Assembly (NCBI RefSeq): GCF_002950945.1 | Contig: NZ_CP012673.1 | Coordinates: 7,206,501 to 7,270,500, forward strand | Reading direction: 5' to 3' | Source: Sorangium cellulosum | GTDB lineage: Bacteria; Myxococcota_A; Polyangia; Polyangiales; Polyangiaceae | DNA: 64,000 nucleotides | In this document: piece after piece, positions 37,816 through 46,886 of the stretch | Layout of the letters: every line of letters begins with the position of its first letter | Numbering within the stretch: position 1 is the stretch's first letter | The notes under the pieces: model-generated | Told to the model about the DNA's origin: nothing | The model's database searches: none | Seen by the model: only the letters and a program-made list of their open reading frames with translations | Made by a program: the position numbers and the translations under genes

Positions 37816-39510
37816 ATGCCTCGGACAGAACCTGAAGCGCCGCAACGACTCCGCTTTTTACCGAGGGCGACGTGGTGGATCCGCGCCGTGCTCGCCTTCG
37901 CGTTCGCCTTCGGATGTGTCCTGCTGGCGGCGAGCGCCGGGGAGCTGTCCCCTCCCCCTCCCCCTTCGGCGCCGCCCCCGCCGGCGGCCGTCGCCGACGG
38001 CGTCGACCCCGAGGCCGTCCCGGTCGCGCCCGACTCGCCGCGCGCCTCCCTGCGCCAGTTCTTCGAGCTCTGCCGCGCGGGCGACTACGCGGAGGCCGCG
38101 CGTTTCCTCGACGTGCCTCCGAAGGCGTCCGGCGCGGAGCTCGCGCAGAAGCTCAAGGCGGTGCTCGATCGACACCTCTGGCTGGACCCGGAGACGCTCT
38201 CGCCGAACCCGCTCGGCGACACCCAGGACAACCTCGGGGGCGGCGTCGAGCAGCTCGGCAGGATCCCGACCCGCACCGGGCTCCAGCCGGTGCGCCTCGT
38301 CCGGCGCACGACGGCGGACGGCGCGCGCTGGATCTTCTCGCGCGCCACCGTGGAGCGCGTCCCCGAGTGGTACGCGCGCCTCGAGGATCGCTGGCTCCGC
38401 GACAACCTGCCGCCCGTGCTGCTGCGCCCGGGCCCGCGCGAGCTGCTCCTGTGGCAGTGGCTCGCGCTGCCGGTCCTCTCGCTCGTCGGGTGGCTCGCCG
38501 GCGCGGTGCTGAGCTTCCTGCTCCGCGCCGCGCTCCGCCGGATCGTCGTCAAGACGGACTCCACGCTCGACGACGTGCTGCTCGGGGCCACGCACGGCCC
38601 GCTCACGTTCGCGGGGGCGCTGCTCGCCATCGAGGCCGCGCTCCCGTGGCTCGGGCTCTACGTGCCGGCCGAGCAGTTCCTCGACCAGGTCCTGCGCGCC
38701 GGCCTCTTCATCGCCGTCTTCTGGTTCGCCCTTCGCTCGATCGACGCCATCGGCGGCCGCCTGCTCAACGCCCCGGCGACGCGCGACAACCCGGCGGCGC
38801 GCTCGCTCGTGCCGCTCATGGGCCGGATCGCGAAGGTCTCGATCCTGATCATCGGCGTGATCGCCGTGCTTTCGGAGCTCGGCTACCCGGTCGCGAGCCT
38901 CATCGCCGGCCTGGGCATCGGCGGCGTCGCCCTCGCGCTCGCCGCGCAGAAGACCGTGGAGAACCTGTTCGGCTCGGTCGCGATCGGCATCGACCGGCCG
39001 CTCCAGGTCGGCGACTTCGTGAAGATCGACGCCGTGCTCGGCACCGTCGAGTCCATCGGGCTCCGCTCGACGCGGATCCGCACGCTCGACCGGACCGTGG
39101 TCACGATCCCGAACGGCAAGCTCGCCGATCTCCAGATCGAGTCGTACACCGCGCGCGACCGGATGCGCCTCGCCTGCGTGCTGAGCCTCGTGCTCGAGAC
39201 CACCCCCGAGCAGCTCCGCGCCGTCACCGAGGGGTGCGAGCGCGCGCTGCGCGCGCACCCGCTGATCTGGCCCGACGAGGTGATCGTGCGCCTCATCGGC
39301 CCCGGCGTGTCGTCGCTCGACCTCGAGGTGATGGCCTGGTTCCAGACGCGCGACTTCGGCGAGTTCCGGACGATCCGGCACGAGATGCTGATCTCGCTCC
39401 TGGAGGCCGTCTCGGCGGGCGGGTCGCGCCTCGCGTACCCGACCCGGACGGTGCACGTCGCGCCGCGCGGCGAGCAGCGCCCCCGCGCCGAGGCCGCCCT
39501 GCCGAGCTAG
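37816..39510 (+). CDS. MscS-family mechanosensitive channel
   Basis: A 564-residue membrane protein from ATG 37816, with TAGGAGG just upstream. The N-terminus has a signal or TM segment and a Pro-rich linker, then a soluble region at about 70-210. Helices begin near 213 (LLLWQWLALPVLSLVGWLAG). The pore helix region PVASLIAGLGIGGVALALAAQKTVENLFG near 355-385 is typical MscS TM3. It is followed by the beta domain (PLQVGDFVKIDAVLGTVESIGLRSTRIRT) and the C-terminal mixed domain. Such channels release solutes on hypo-osmotic shock. The N-terminal periplasmic domain is a myxobacterial elaboration. It lies 232 bp after RNase D. Confidence 0.9.
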   Translation: MPRTEPEAPQRLRFLPRATWWIRAVLAFAFAFGCVLLAASAGELSPPPPPSAPPPPAAVADGVDPEAVPVAPDSPRASLRQFFELCRAGDYAEAARFLDVPPKASGAELAQKLKAVLDRHLWLDPETLSPNPLGDTQDNLGGGVEQLGRIPTRTGLQPVRLVRRTTADGARWIFSRATVERVPEWYARLEDRWLRDNLPPVLLRPGPRELLLWQWLALPVLSLVGWLAGAVLSFLLRAALRRIVVKTDSTLDDVLLGATHGPLTFAGALLAIEAALPWLGLYVPAEQFLDQVLRAGLFIAVFWFALRSIDAIGGRLLNAPATRDNPAARSLVPLMGRIAKVSILIIGVIAVLSELGYPVASLIAGLGIGGVALALAAQKTVENLFGSVAIGIDRPLQVGDFVKIDAVLGTVESIGLRSTRIRTLDRTVVTIPNGKLADLQIESYTARDRMRLACVLSLVLETTPEQLRAVTEGCERALRAHPLIWPDEVIVRLIGPGVSSLDLEVMAWFQTRDFGEFRTIRHEMLISLLEAVSAGGSRLAYPTRTVHVAPRGEQRPRAEAALPS

Positions 39511-39557
39511 CGCCGCCGCGGCGCGCGCGGCCGGCGAGGCGGCGCGCGCAGACGGCG

Positions 39558-40595
39558 CTAGCGCGCGGCCGGCGCCATCGGCTGGAGCCCCGCCTTCTCG
39601 ATGAGCGCGCGATCCTCGTCCGGGCCAGGGTTCGGGGTCGTGAGCAGCTTGTCCCCGTAGAAGATCGAGTTCGCCCCGGCGTACATGCAGAGCAGCTGCG
39701 CCTCGCGGGTGAGCTCGGTCCGGCCCGCGGAGAGGCGCACCATCGCGCGCGGCATCATGAGCCGGGCGACCGCGATCATCCGGACGAACTCGATCGGGTC
39801 CACGGGCGGCAGGCTCTCGAGCGGCGTGCCCGCGGCGCGCACGAGGGCGTTGATCGGCACGCTCTCCGGGTGGGGGTCGAGGCGCGCGAGCTCGACGAGC
39901 ATCTCGCAGCGGTCGGCGATCGACTCGCCCATGCCGATGATCCCGCCCGAGCACACCGTGATCCCCGCCCGCCGGACGTTGCGGAGCGTGATCAGCCGCT
40001 CGTCGTACGTGCGCGTCGAGATGATGGACCGGTAGGCCTTCCGCGACGTGTCGAGGTTGTGGTTGTACGCGTCGAGGCCGGCCTCCTTGAGGCGGCGGGC
40101 CTGGTCCTCGGTGAGCATGCCGAGCGTGCAGCACGCCTCGAGGCCGAGCTCCTTCACGCCGCGCACCATGTCGAGCACGCGCTCGAAGGCGGGGCCGTCC
40201 TTCACCTCGCGCCACGCGGCGCCCATGCAGAACCTCGTCGAGCCGCCCTCGCGCGCGCGCTCCGCGGCCGCGAGCACCGCGCCGACGTCGAGCATCCGCT
40301 CCGGGCCGACCTCGGTCTCGTAGTGGCTCGACTGGGGGCAGTAGGCGCAGTCCTCGGGGCAGCCGCCCGTCTTGACGCTGAGCAGGGTGCAGAGCTGCAC
40401 CTCGTGCTCGCCGTGGAACGAGCGGTGCACCGAGCGGGCGCGGTCGATCAGCTCGAAGAGCGGGAGATCGTGCAGCGCGAGCGCCTGCGCGACGGTCCAG
40501 TCGTGACGTACTGCGCCCGGCGCCGGGGCGCGGCCGCTCGGCTCAGCGCGGCCGTTGTGGTGCTCCACCGCTTCTCGTTCGATGCCTTCGAGCAT
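39558..40595 (-). CDS. bioB: Biotin synthase
   Basis: BioB is a radical-SAM enzyme that inserts sulfur into dethiobiotin. ATG 40595 (MLEGIEREAVEHH) gives 345 residues. The SAM [4Fe-4S] triad is GGCPEDCAYCPQSSHYETEV near 77. CCTLGML near 155 and further Cys/Arg residues (VRLSAGRTEL near 285) fit the [2Fe-2S] site. An upstream ATG 13 codons earlier is possible but is not preceded by a good ribosome site. Other bio genes are absent here. It stands between the convergent channel gene (48 bp) and the ATPase gene (82 bp upstream). Confidence 0.95.
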   Translation of the reverse strand: MLEGIEREAVEHHNGRAEPSGRAPAPGAVRHDWTVAQALALHDLPLFELIDRARSVHRSFHGEHEVQLCTLLSVKTGGCPEDCAYCPQSSHYETEVGPERMLDVGAVLAAAERAREGGSTRFCMGAAWREVKDGPAFERVLDMVRGVKELGLEACCTLGMLTEDQARRLKEAGLDAYNHNLDTSRKAYRSIISTRTYDERLITLRNVRRAGITVCSGGIIGMGESIADRCEMLVELARLDPHPESVPINALVRAAGTPLESLPPVDPIEFVRMIAVARLMMPRAMVRLSAGRTELTREAQLLCMYAGANSIFYGDKLLTTPNPGPDEDRALIEKAGLQPMAPAAR

Positions 40596-40677
40596 GGGTT
40601 CGCTCTCATAGCCAGGCTTGGGGCGCCGCCGCAAGGGAGACGGAAACGCCAGCCCGGGGGCCGCAGGGCCCGATCCG

Positions 40678-41739
40678 CTACAGCGCCGTCACCGCCTTCG
40701 CCGTCTCCTTGGCGATCGCCCCCTGCGCGACGAGCTGCCGGAGGTGGACCTCGAACGTCTGCATCCCGTACGGCGTGACCCCCTTCTCCATCAGCTCACG
40801 CAGCGACGGGCTCCCCTCCGGCCGCCGGATCGCCTCCCGCACCGCGGCCGTCGCGACGAGCACCTCGGACGCCAGGACCTCCGCCGCGCCGTCGCGGCGC
40901 GGAAGCAGGCGCTGCGCGACGACCCCTTGCAGGCTGTCGGCCAGCCGGTCGCGCGCCTCGCTCGGGCTCTTCCCGAGCGCGATCAGCCGGCCGATGGTGC
41001 GCGCGACGTCCGGCGTGTGCACCGCGGCGAGCACGAGATGGCCGGTCTCGGCGGCGTGCAGGGCGAGCTCGAACGACTCGCTGTCACGGAGCGAGCTGAT
41101 CAGCACGACGTCCGGGTCCTGCCGCAGCGCGGCCCGCAGGGCGGTGGGGAAATCCGCGGTGTCGACGCCGATCTCGCGCTGGCTCACGCTGGAGCGGCTG
41201 TCCTCGTGCACGTGCTCGACCGGATCCTCGAGCGTGATGATGTGGCGCGGCAGCGTCGCGTTGATCTGCCCGATGAAGGCCGCGAGCGTGGTGCTCTTGC
41301 CGCTGCCCGCGGTGCCGCCGACCAGGACGAGGCCGTGGTCGTGCTCCACCATCGCCCGCACCGCGGAGGGCACGCCGAGCTCGTCGAACGTCGGGACCTT
41401 GAGCGGGATGCTGCGCAGGATGATCGCGAGCGAGCCGCGCTGGCGGTAGATGTTGACCCGGAACCGGCCAAGGCCCGGGACGACATACGACGTGTCGTAC
41501 TCCTGGAGCGTGGCAAGCAGCTCCCGCGCCGGCCGCCCGGCGAGCAACACCCGCGCCGCCGCCTCGCTGTCCTCGGGGCGGATCCGGTCCACCCGGAAAT
41601 AGACCATGTCGCCGCGCACGCGCGCGCCCGGTGGCTGGCCGACCTTGAGGTGGATGTCGCTCGCATGGGCGGCAAGCGCCTTGCCGAGGAGCTGGTGGAT
41701 GAAGGCCTCCGAGGTGTACGGCGTCGTCACGGGGGGCAA
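40678..41739 (-). CDS. PilT-like secretion ATPase lacking the Walker B glutamate
   Basis: A 353-residue GspE/PilT-type ATPase for type IV pili or twitching. The N-terminal domain is ASDIHLKVGQPPGARVRGD near 27. Walker A is GGTAGSGKSTT near 139. The Asp box is ITLEDPVEHVHEDSR near 168. Walker B reads DPDVVLISSLRDSES near 207, where PilT and PilU have GE before the x-RD; here both positions are Ser. The His box is ETGHLVLAAVHT near 228. Because the Glu normally activates water, hydrolysis may be weak. It may be a regulatory paralogue of PilT. No pilus genes flank it. Confidence 0.85.
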   Translation of the reverse strand: MPPVTTPYTSEAFIHQLLGKALAAHASDIHLKVGQPPGARVRGDMVYFRVDRIRPEDSEAAARVLLAGRPARELLATLQEYDTSYVVPGLGRFRVNIYRQRGSLAIILRSIPLKVPTFDELGVPSAVRAMVEHDHGLVLVGGTAGSGKSTTLAAFIGQINATLPRHIITLEDPVEHVHEDSRSSVSQREIGVDTADFPTALRAALRQDPDVVLISSLRDSESFELALHAAETGHLVLAAVHTPDVARTIGRLIALGKSPSEARDRLADSLQGVVAQRLLPRRDGAAEVLASEVLVATAAVREAIRRPEGSPSLRELMEKGVTPYGMQTFEVHLRQLVAQGAIAKETAKAVTAL

Positions 41740-41850
41740 GGTACCAAAATGGGACCCGGCGGGCCTAAAGCGCGGCGGCGACCAGACAGGCCGGGGCGCC
41801 GCGCGAGGCGCCGCGCGGCCGCCGCAGCGCCCGGGGCCGCACGCGCGACG

Positions 41851-42549
41851 TCAGGGCCGCGGCCCGTGGCCGCCGGCAGCGCCAGCGCTGGGGGCCTCGG
41901 GATCCAGGTCCGAGGGGATGCCGCGCGGATCCAGCAGCCCCTTGTCGGCCAGCGCGCGCGACGCCGAGATCGCGACCGCACGCAGCTCCGCGGGGAGGTC
42001 CCGCCTGTGCGATAGCTCCAGGAGAATCGCGGCCGCGGCGCGGGTCCCGTCCGGGTCGAGCGGCTCGCGGGGGCGCGGCGGGCGCCCGGCGATCCCGAGG
42101 AGCGCGTCGAGCAGGGGGGCGAGCGACGCCGCGGGCGCGGCGCGGGCGCGCGCGGCGAGGGGCGCGAGCGCGAGGTCGGCATCGTCGGCGTACGGCAGCG
42201 CGCGCAGGGCCGCGAGCGCGATCTCGCCGCCGTCGTCCAGCGCGGCGAGCAGGCCGGAGGCGCCCTCCGCCTCGGCGAGCCGGGCGTGCTCCAGCGGGTC
42301 GTCCCCGGCGGCGCGGCGCCAGCGGGGATCGGTGAGGCGCGGGCTCGGCGGGCGCGGCGCCGCGGAGAGCGCAGGGACCGCCGACGGAGGGGACGAGGAG
42401 GCGCCGGTGGCGCTCTCCCGGCGGCACGCGAGGGGCGCGACGAGGGCAAACGACGCGACCAGGGCGAGGCGCCCCGCGAGGGCCGCGGCCCGCGGCGCGT
42501 CCCCGCGGCCCCGTCGACGCGCGCCCTCGCGCGCCCGCCGCCGCCTCAC
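41851..42549 (-). CDS. Lipoprotein with helical-repeat (HEAT-like) region
   Basis: The GTG at 42549 overlaps the thiC stop as GTGA and gives 232 residues. The first 42 residues carry an Arg-rich N-region, a hydrophobic stretch and the cysteine of LVAPLAC, an atypical but acceptable lipobox. After a Ser/Pro linker, about 75-232 is Ala/Leu-rich helix pairs (ALAALRALPYADDADLALAPL, and so on) resembling HEAT or TPR-like solenoids. Coupling to thiC is a stop/start overlap and does not by itself imply a thiamine role. Function unknown. Confidence 0.65.
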   Translation of the reverse strand: MRRRRAREGARRRGRGDAPRAAALAGRLALVASFALVAPLACRRESATGASSSPPSAVPALSAAPRPPSPRLTDPRWRRAAGDDPLEHARLAEAEGASGLLAALDDGGEIALAALRALPYADDADLALAPLAARARAAPAASLAPLLDALLGIAGRPPRPREPLDPDGTRAAAAILLELSHRRDLPAELRAVAISASRALADKGLLDPRGIPSDLDPEAPSAGAAGGHGPRP

Positions 42550-43934
42550 GCCGGGTCGATGAGCGCGAGCGAACGCTTGGTGGGCGCGTTCTCCGTCTCC
42601 TGCCGCGCGTTGTACTCGTCGACCACGCGGTTGATGTGCATCGAGCAGAACTTCGGGCCGCACATCGAGCAGAACTCGGCCGTCTTGAAGTACTCCTGGG
42701 GGAGCGTCTCGTCGTGCATCGTCTGCGCCGTCTCCGGGTCGAGCGCGAGCGCGAACTGCTGCTTCCAGTCGAACGCGTAACGGGCCTTGCTCAGGGCGTC
42801 GTCGCGATCCCGCGCGCCCGGGCGCTTGCGCGCCACGTCCGCGGCGTGGGCCGCGATCTTGTAGGCGATGAGCCCCTGCTTCACGTCGTCCGCGTTCGGC
42901 AAGCCGAGGTGTTCCTTCGGCGTCACGTAGCAGAGCATCGCGGCGCCGGCGAAGCCGGCCATCGTGGCGCCGATGCAGCTCGTGATGTGGTCGTAGCCGG
43001 GCGCGAAATCGGTGACCAGCGGGCCGAGCACGTAGAACGGCGCCTCGTGGCAGAGCTCCATCTCCTTCTGGACGTTCATGGCGATCTGATCGAACGGCAC
43101 ATGCCCGGGGCCCTCGATCATGACCTGCACGTCCTTCTCCCAAGCGCGCTTCGTGAGCTCGCCGAGCGTCTTCAGCTCGGCGAACTGGGCCGCGTCGCTC
43201 GCGTCGTGCAGGGAGCCGGGCCGCAGGCCGTCGCCCGCCGAGATCGTGACGTCGTACCTCGCGCAGATCTCGAGCACCTTGTCCCAGTGCGTGTAGAACG
43301 GGTTCTGCTTGTGGTGCTCGATCATCCACTGGGCCATGATCGAGCCGCCGCGCGACACGATGCCGGTGAGCCGGCCCTTCACGAGCGGGAGGTGCTCGAG
43401 CAGCACGCCCGCGTGGATGGTGAAATAGTCGACCCCCTGCTTCGCCTGGTGCTCGAGCATGTCGATGAGATCCGCGGCGCTCATCTTCTCCGTGCCCTTG
43501 CAGACCTCCAGCGCCTGGTAGATCGGCACCGTCCCGATCGGCACGGGGGAGTGCTCGATAATCGCGCGGCGGATGCCGTCGATGTCGCCGCCGGTCGACA
43601 GGTCCATCACCGTGTCGGCGCCGTACTTGATCGCGTACCGCAGCTTCTCGAGCTCGCCGTCCACGTCGCTCGTCGTCTGGCTGCTGCCGATGTTCGCGTT
43701 CACCTTGCAGAGCGACGCGATGCCGATGCACATCGGCTCGAGGTTCAGGTGGTTCTTGTTGGCGGGGATGATCATCCGCCCGCGCGCGACCTCGTCGCGG
43801 ACGAGCTCGGGCGCGAGCTTCTCACGGCGGGCGACGTACTCCATCTCCTCCGTGATGATGCCCTTCCTCGCGAAGTGCATCTGGGTCTGGTTCGGGCTCC
43901 CGGCGCGCTTCTCCACCCATTCGGTCCGCAACAT
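42546..43934 (-). CDS. thiC: Phosphomethylpyrimidine synthase
   Basis: ThiC converts aminoimidazole ribotide to hydroxymethylpyrimidine phosphate in thiamine synthesis, using a radical-SAM [4Fe-4S] cluster. ATG 43934 (MLRTEWVEKR) gives 462 residues, near the shorter form of the family. Markers are QMHFARKGIITEEMEYVA near 20, NANIGSS near 80, LSTGGDIDGIRR near 110, ISAGDGLRPGS near 230 and EFCSMCGPKFCSMH near 425, the CxxCxxxxC cluster ligands. No THI-box matching known TPP riboswitches was seen upstream. It lies 137 bp after exbD and overlaps the next lipoprotein gene. Confidence 0.95.
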   Translation of the reverse strand: MLRTEWVEKRAGSPNQTQMHFARKGIITEEMEYVARREKLAPELVRDEVARGRMIIPANKNHLNLEPMCIGIASLCKVNANIGSSQTTSDVDGELEKLRYAIKYGADTVMDLSTGGDIDGIRRAIIEHSPVPIGTVPIYQALEVCKGTEKMSAADLIDMLEHQAKQGVDYFTIHAGVLLEHLPLVKGRLTGIVSRGGSIMAQWMIEHHKQNPFYTHWDKVLEICARYDVTISAGDGLRPGSLHDASDAAQFAELKTLGELTKRAWEKDVQVMIEGPGHVPFDQIAMNVQKEMELCHEAPFYVLGPLVTDFAPGYDHITSCIGATMAGFAGAAMLCYVTPKEHLGLPNADDVKQGLIAYKIAAHAADVARKRPGARDRDDALSKARYAFDWKQQFALALDPETAQTMHDETLPQEYFKTAEFCSMCGPKFCSMHINRVVDEYNARQETENAPTKRSLALIDPA

Positions 43935-44071
43935 CAACGACCTCGCTTTCGAGGTGGGCGATGTAGGTCGCGCCCGCGCGCGACGCAAGCATGTCGCGCG
44001 CGGGCCATCCGGCCCGCCGCGCGCGGGGAAGCCCGCTCAGCCGCGCGGCAGGGCCCCGCGCAGCGCCGCGC

Positions 44072-44524
44072 TCACCTGGGCGCCGCGTCGGGGAGCTCGG
44101 TCATCATGCCGAGCGTGTGCGCGCCGGCCGCCCGCGCGCTGTCGAGCACCTCGACGACCGTGCCGTAGACGGCCGCGTCGTCGGCCACGACGAACACGAT
44201 CTTGTCCTGCGGCCTGCTCTGGCGATCGAGGATCGGCCGGAGCCTGGCGACGAGGTCGGCCCGCTCGACCTTCTCGTCGTTGACGAGGAGCTCGCCCTGC
44301 GCGCTCACCCGGACCACGAGCTGGTCGGGGGGCGGCGGCGTGTCCTCCTTGACCTGCTCCGTGTCGGGGATGCGCACGCCGATGTCCTTCTCGAGCAGCG
44401 GCGTGACGACCATGAAGATGATGAGGAGCACCAGCACGACGTCGACGAGCGGCGTCACGTTGATGTCGGAGTTCAGCGGCACCGCCGGCTTGACCAGGAA
44501 CTTCTTGTTCGCGCGCGCGCTCAT
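44072..44524 (-). CDS. exbD: ExbD/TolR-family proton-channel protein (second copy)
   Basis: A 150-residue single-pass protein from ATG 44524 (MSARANKKFL). The transmembrane helix PLVDVVLVLLIIFMVVTPLL at about 25-45 contains the proton-path Asp of ExbD. The periplasmic domain (IRVPDTEQVKEDTPPPPDQLVVRVS, named in part) is TolR-like. It starts 5 bp after the first exbD, so the two are stoichiometrically coupled with exbB and tonB. Two ExbD paralogues in one cluster are frequent in myxobacteria. Confidence 0.92.
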   Translation of the reverse strand: MSARANKKFLVKPAVPLNSDINVTPLVDVVLVLLIIFMVVTPLLEKDIGVRIPDTEQVKEDTPPPPDQLVVRVSAQGELLVNDEKVERADLVARLRPILDRQSRPQDKIVFVVADDAAVYGTVVEVLDSARAAGAHTLGMMTELPDAAPR

Positions 44525-44529
44525 CGCCG

Positions 44530-44946
44530 CTACCTCCCCTTCAGCTCCTCGACCGCCAGGGACACGCTCTTCGCGCCCGACTTGCGCGCCGTCTCCATGA
44601 CTTTGCGCACGTCGCCGAACGAGAGGCGCTGGTCGCCCTTGACCAGCACCTTGCGCCCCGGCTGCGCCGCGAACTCGCGCGTGAGGCGCTCGGCGAGGCC
44701 GGCGTCGTCGTACTGGTCGCTCTCGACCCACACCGTCTTCTCCAGCGTCACGGAGAGGATCAGCGGGTCCACGTCCTTCTTCTCCTCGTCCACCTTCGCG
44801 GCCTGCGGCAGCTTCACGTCCTTGCCGCGCTGGAGCATCGGCGTGACGACCATGAAGATGATGAGCAGGACGAGCACGACGTCGACGAGCGGCGTGACGT
44901 TGATCTCGCTCTTGGGGCCCTTCTGCGGGCCGACGGCCATTCCCAT
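44530..44946 (-). CDS. exbD: ExbD/TolR-family proton-channel protein (first copy)
   Basis: A 138-residue ExbD from ATG 44946 (MGMAVGPQKGPKSE); the next ATG two codons later is possible. The TM helix with PLVDVVLVLLIIFMVVTPML at about 20-40 carries the key Asp. The periplasmic part shows VKLPQAAKVDEEKKDVDPLI, then AQPGRKVLVKGDQRLSFGDVRKVME near 85-110, a TolR-type domain. It follows exbB by 90 bp. Confidence 0.92.
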   Translation of the reverse strand: MGMAVGPQKGPKSEINVTPLVDVVLVLLIIFMVVTPMLQRGKDVKLPQAAKVDEEKKDVDPLILSVTLEKTVWVESDQYDDAGLAERLTREFAAQPGRKVLVKGDQRLSFGDVRKVMETARKSGAKSVSLAVEELKGR

Positions 44947-45036
44947 GAGGGGCGCTCGCTTCCGGCTTGGGCGCGGCGCGGCGCCCCCCCGCCGCGAGGC
45001 GCGGCCAGGGAGGCGCAACGCGGCGCGGGCTCTCTG

Positions 45037-45753
45037 CTAGGCGGCCTCTTCCGAGGTCGACGAGAGGCGGCCGTCGAGCCGCCTCGCCACGATGTCGAGG
45101 AACTCGTTCGACGACTCCGAGATATCGATCGCCCGGGCGTCGATCCAGCCCTGGAGATAGTTGTAGGCCATGACGGCCGGGATCGCGACGAGCAGGCCGA
45201 AGGCGGTTGTGATGAGCGCCTCCGCGATACCCGCCGAGACCGTGCCGAGGCCGCCGGAGCCGGACGCCGCCATCTGCTGGAAGGCGGTCACGATGCCCAT
45301 GACCGTCCCGAGGAGGCCGACGAACGGCGCCGTGGAGCCGACCGTGGCGAGCAGGCCGTAGCCGCGCTTCAGGCTGAGCACCTCGCGCTGCGCTTGCCGC
45401 TCGAGGGCGCGGGAGACGGACTCGACCACGCTGTCGCGCTCATGCCCGTTCGCGGGCAGCCGGGACGGAGCCGTCGACGCATACGCGGCGAGCCCGGCGC
45501 CGATCACGCGCCCGAGGTAGCCGATCTCGTCTTTGGGTTTGGCGGCGGTCCGGGCGCCGTCGAACTCGCCCCTGGCGAGCATCGGCCCCACCTTCTGCGC
45601 GAAGGCGCGGGAGGCGGCGCGGGACTTCAAGGAGACGATGAGGCGCTCGCCGAAGATGATCAGGGAGGATACGGACATGAGCGCCAGCGCGAACACAATC
45701 AGTTTCGCGAAGACCCCCATGTGGCCCCAAAGCTCAGTCAAGGTGAATTGCAT
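45037..45753 (-). CDS. exbB: ExbB/TolQ/MotA proton-channel protein
   Basis: A 238-residue membrane protein, the pore-forming half of the ExbB-ExbD motor. Start ATG 45753 (MQFTLTELWGHMG); an ATG at 45783 lacks a ribosome site. Three helices are visible: FAKLIVFALALMSVSSLIIF near 16-35, GLLATVGSTAPFVGLLGTVMGIVTAF near 125-155 (the TolQ signature) and ALITTAFGLLVAIPAVMAYN near 172-192. The cytoplasmic loop at about 40-120 is charged. It uses the proton gradient to energise TonB. It is 171 bp from tonB and upstream of two exbD genes. Confidence 0.93.
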   Translation of the reverse strand: MQFTLTELWGHMGVFAKLIVFALALMSVSSLIIFGERLIVSLKSRAASRAFAQKVGPMLARGEFDGARTAAKPKDEIGYLGRVIGAGLAAYASTAPSRLPANGHERDSVVESVSRALERQAQREVLSLKRGYGLLATVGSTAPFVGLLGTVMGIVTAFQQMAASGSGGLGTVSAGIAEALITTAFGLLVAIPAVMAYNYLQGWIDARAIDISESSNEFLDIVARRLDGRLSSTSEEAA

Positions 45754-45924
45754 CGTCTCGCTCGCGCCTCCCTGGCGCTCCATGGTGTCGTGGTGGTTTT
45801 TAGCTGTGCTGTTCAGCGCTTGTGACGCTGCAGCGAACTCGACAGTACCGCAGAGCGGACCTACCCCGTGCCCTTCTGTACTACGTGCCCGGCCCGCGCA
45901 ACAACACCCCCGCGCCTCCGGTGC

Positions 45925-46695
45925 TCACGGGAGCTTGAGGCGGATGTTGAACACGTAGTCCACCGAGACCGGCCGCCCCTGGTACATCACGGGCGTGTAC
46001 CGGCGGCCCGAGAGCGCATCGAGGATCGCGCGGTCCATGTGGGGCAGCGACTTGACCATCCGGCAACTGGTCAACGAGCCGTCCACCTTGATGACGCACT
46101 TGACAATCGCGAGCCCCTCGACGCGCGCCGCGAGCGCCTCGCGCGTGTACTGAGGATCTCGCCCCGAGATCATCGTCGGCCGGTTCATCCCCGCGCCGAA
46201 CGGCAGCACCACGTTCTGCGGCGGCGCCGTGCTGCCCACCTGCCCTCCCAGCGTCCCACCGAGCGTCCCGCCGATCTGCCCCCCGACCTGACCGCCCACG
46301 GTCCCGCCCACCTGGCCGCCTTCCTGTCCACCCTCCTGGCCGCCCTCCTGCGCCGGCGCCTCCTCCTTGGCCGGCTCGGGCTCAGGCGCCTTGGCCTTGG
46401 GCTTCTCCGGCATGTCGTAGATGGTGTCAGGGGTCTTGACAGGCTTCGGCTGCTCGATGCGCTCCGCCTTCGGCTTCGCCGCGCCGCCCGCGGGAGGGGG
46501 CGGCGGCGGCGGCGGCGGCGGGGGCGGCGCGGCGAAGAAGGTGACCTCGACGTCCTTCTGCTTCTCGACCCGAGGCTGCGTGGCCTGCCAGATGAGGACA
46601 GCCGCGATCCCCGTATGGGCGACGAGGGAGAGCAGAGCGCCCGTCCCGAGGCGCCCCTGAGTGGCCGTGGCGCGTCCTAGTACCGAGTCGAACAT
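45925..46695 (-). CDS. tonB: TonB-like energy-transducing protein with Gly-Gly-Gln repeat linker
   Basis: A 256-residue TonB from ATG 46695 (MFDSVLGRATATQGRLG). The membrane anchor is LLSLVAHTGIAAVLIW near 23-38. A Pro-run (12 Pro) and Lys/Glu-Pro region follow, then a tract of GGQ/GGT repeats (EGGQEGGQEGGQVGGTVGG, and so on) near 110-155 that lengthens the reach across the periplasm. The C-terminal domain (YTREALAARVEGLAIVKCVI near 185 to the end, KCVIK...GSLTSCRM) is the TonB box-binding fold, with a Cys pair. It diverges from the TonB-dependent receptor gene across 191 bp. Confidence 0.9.
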   Translation of the reverse strand: MFDSVLGRATATQGRLGTGALLSLVAHTGIAAVLIWQATQPRVEKQKDVEVTFFAAPPPPPPPPPPPPAGGAAKPKAERIEQPKPVKTPDTIYDMPEKPKAKAPEPEPAKEEAPAQEGGQEGGQEGGQVGGTVGGQVGGQIGGTLGGTLGGQVGSTAPPQNVVLPFGAGMNRPTMISGRDPQYTREALAARVEGLAIVKCVIKVDGSLTSCRMVKSLPHMDRAILDALSGRRYTPVMYQGRPVSVDYVFNIRLKLP

Positions 46696-46886
46696 GGGTG
46701 GTTGCAACTCCTGAAACTCGAGGGGTTCGGCGTGGAGGCGCCGCCGCGTGTCGGGCGCGCGCCGGCGCGCCGCGCCTACCCGGAGTGTACCGGGGACCAA
46801 GTACTACAAAAAAGTCTATTGTCTCGCGCGATTCCTGTCTAGGGTGACGCGGAACTCGAGGGCCCTACACTTCTGGAGGGAATTCC

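Noticed and set aside
43935..44071. TPP riboswitch in front of thiC
   Set aside because: I looked for CUGAGA and ACCUGAUCUGGAUAAUGC-like segments and found none; the region is short and GC-rich.
46801..46850. Promoter TTGTCT...TAGGGT for the TonB receptor
   Set aside because: Spacer is only 15 bp and the -10 is poor, so it was not listed as a feature, although the AT-rich patch may hold a regulator site.
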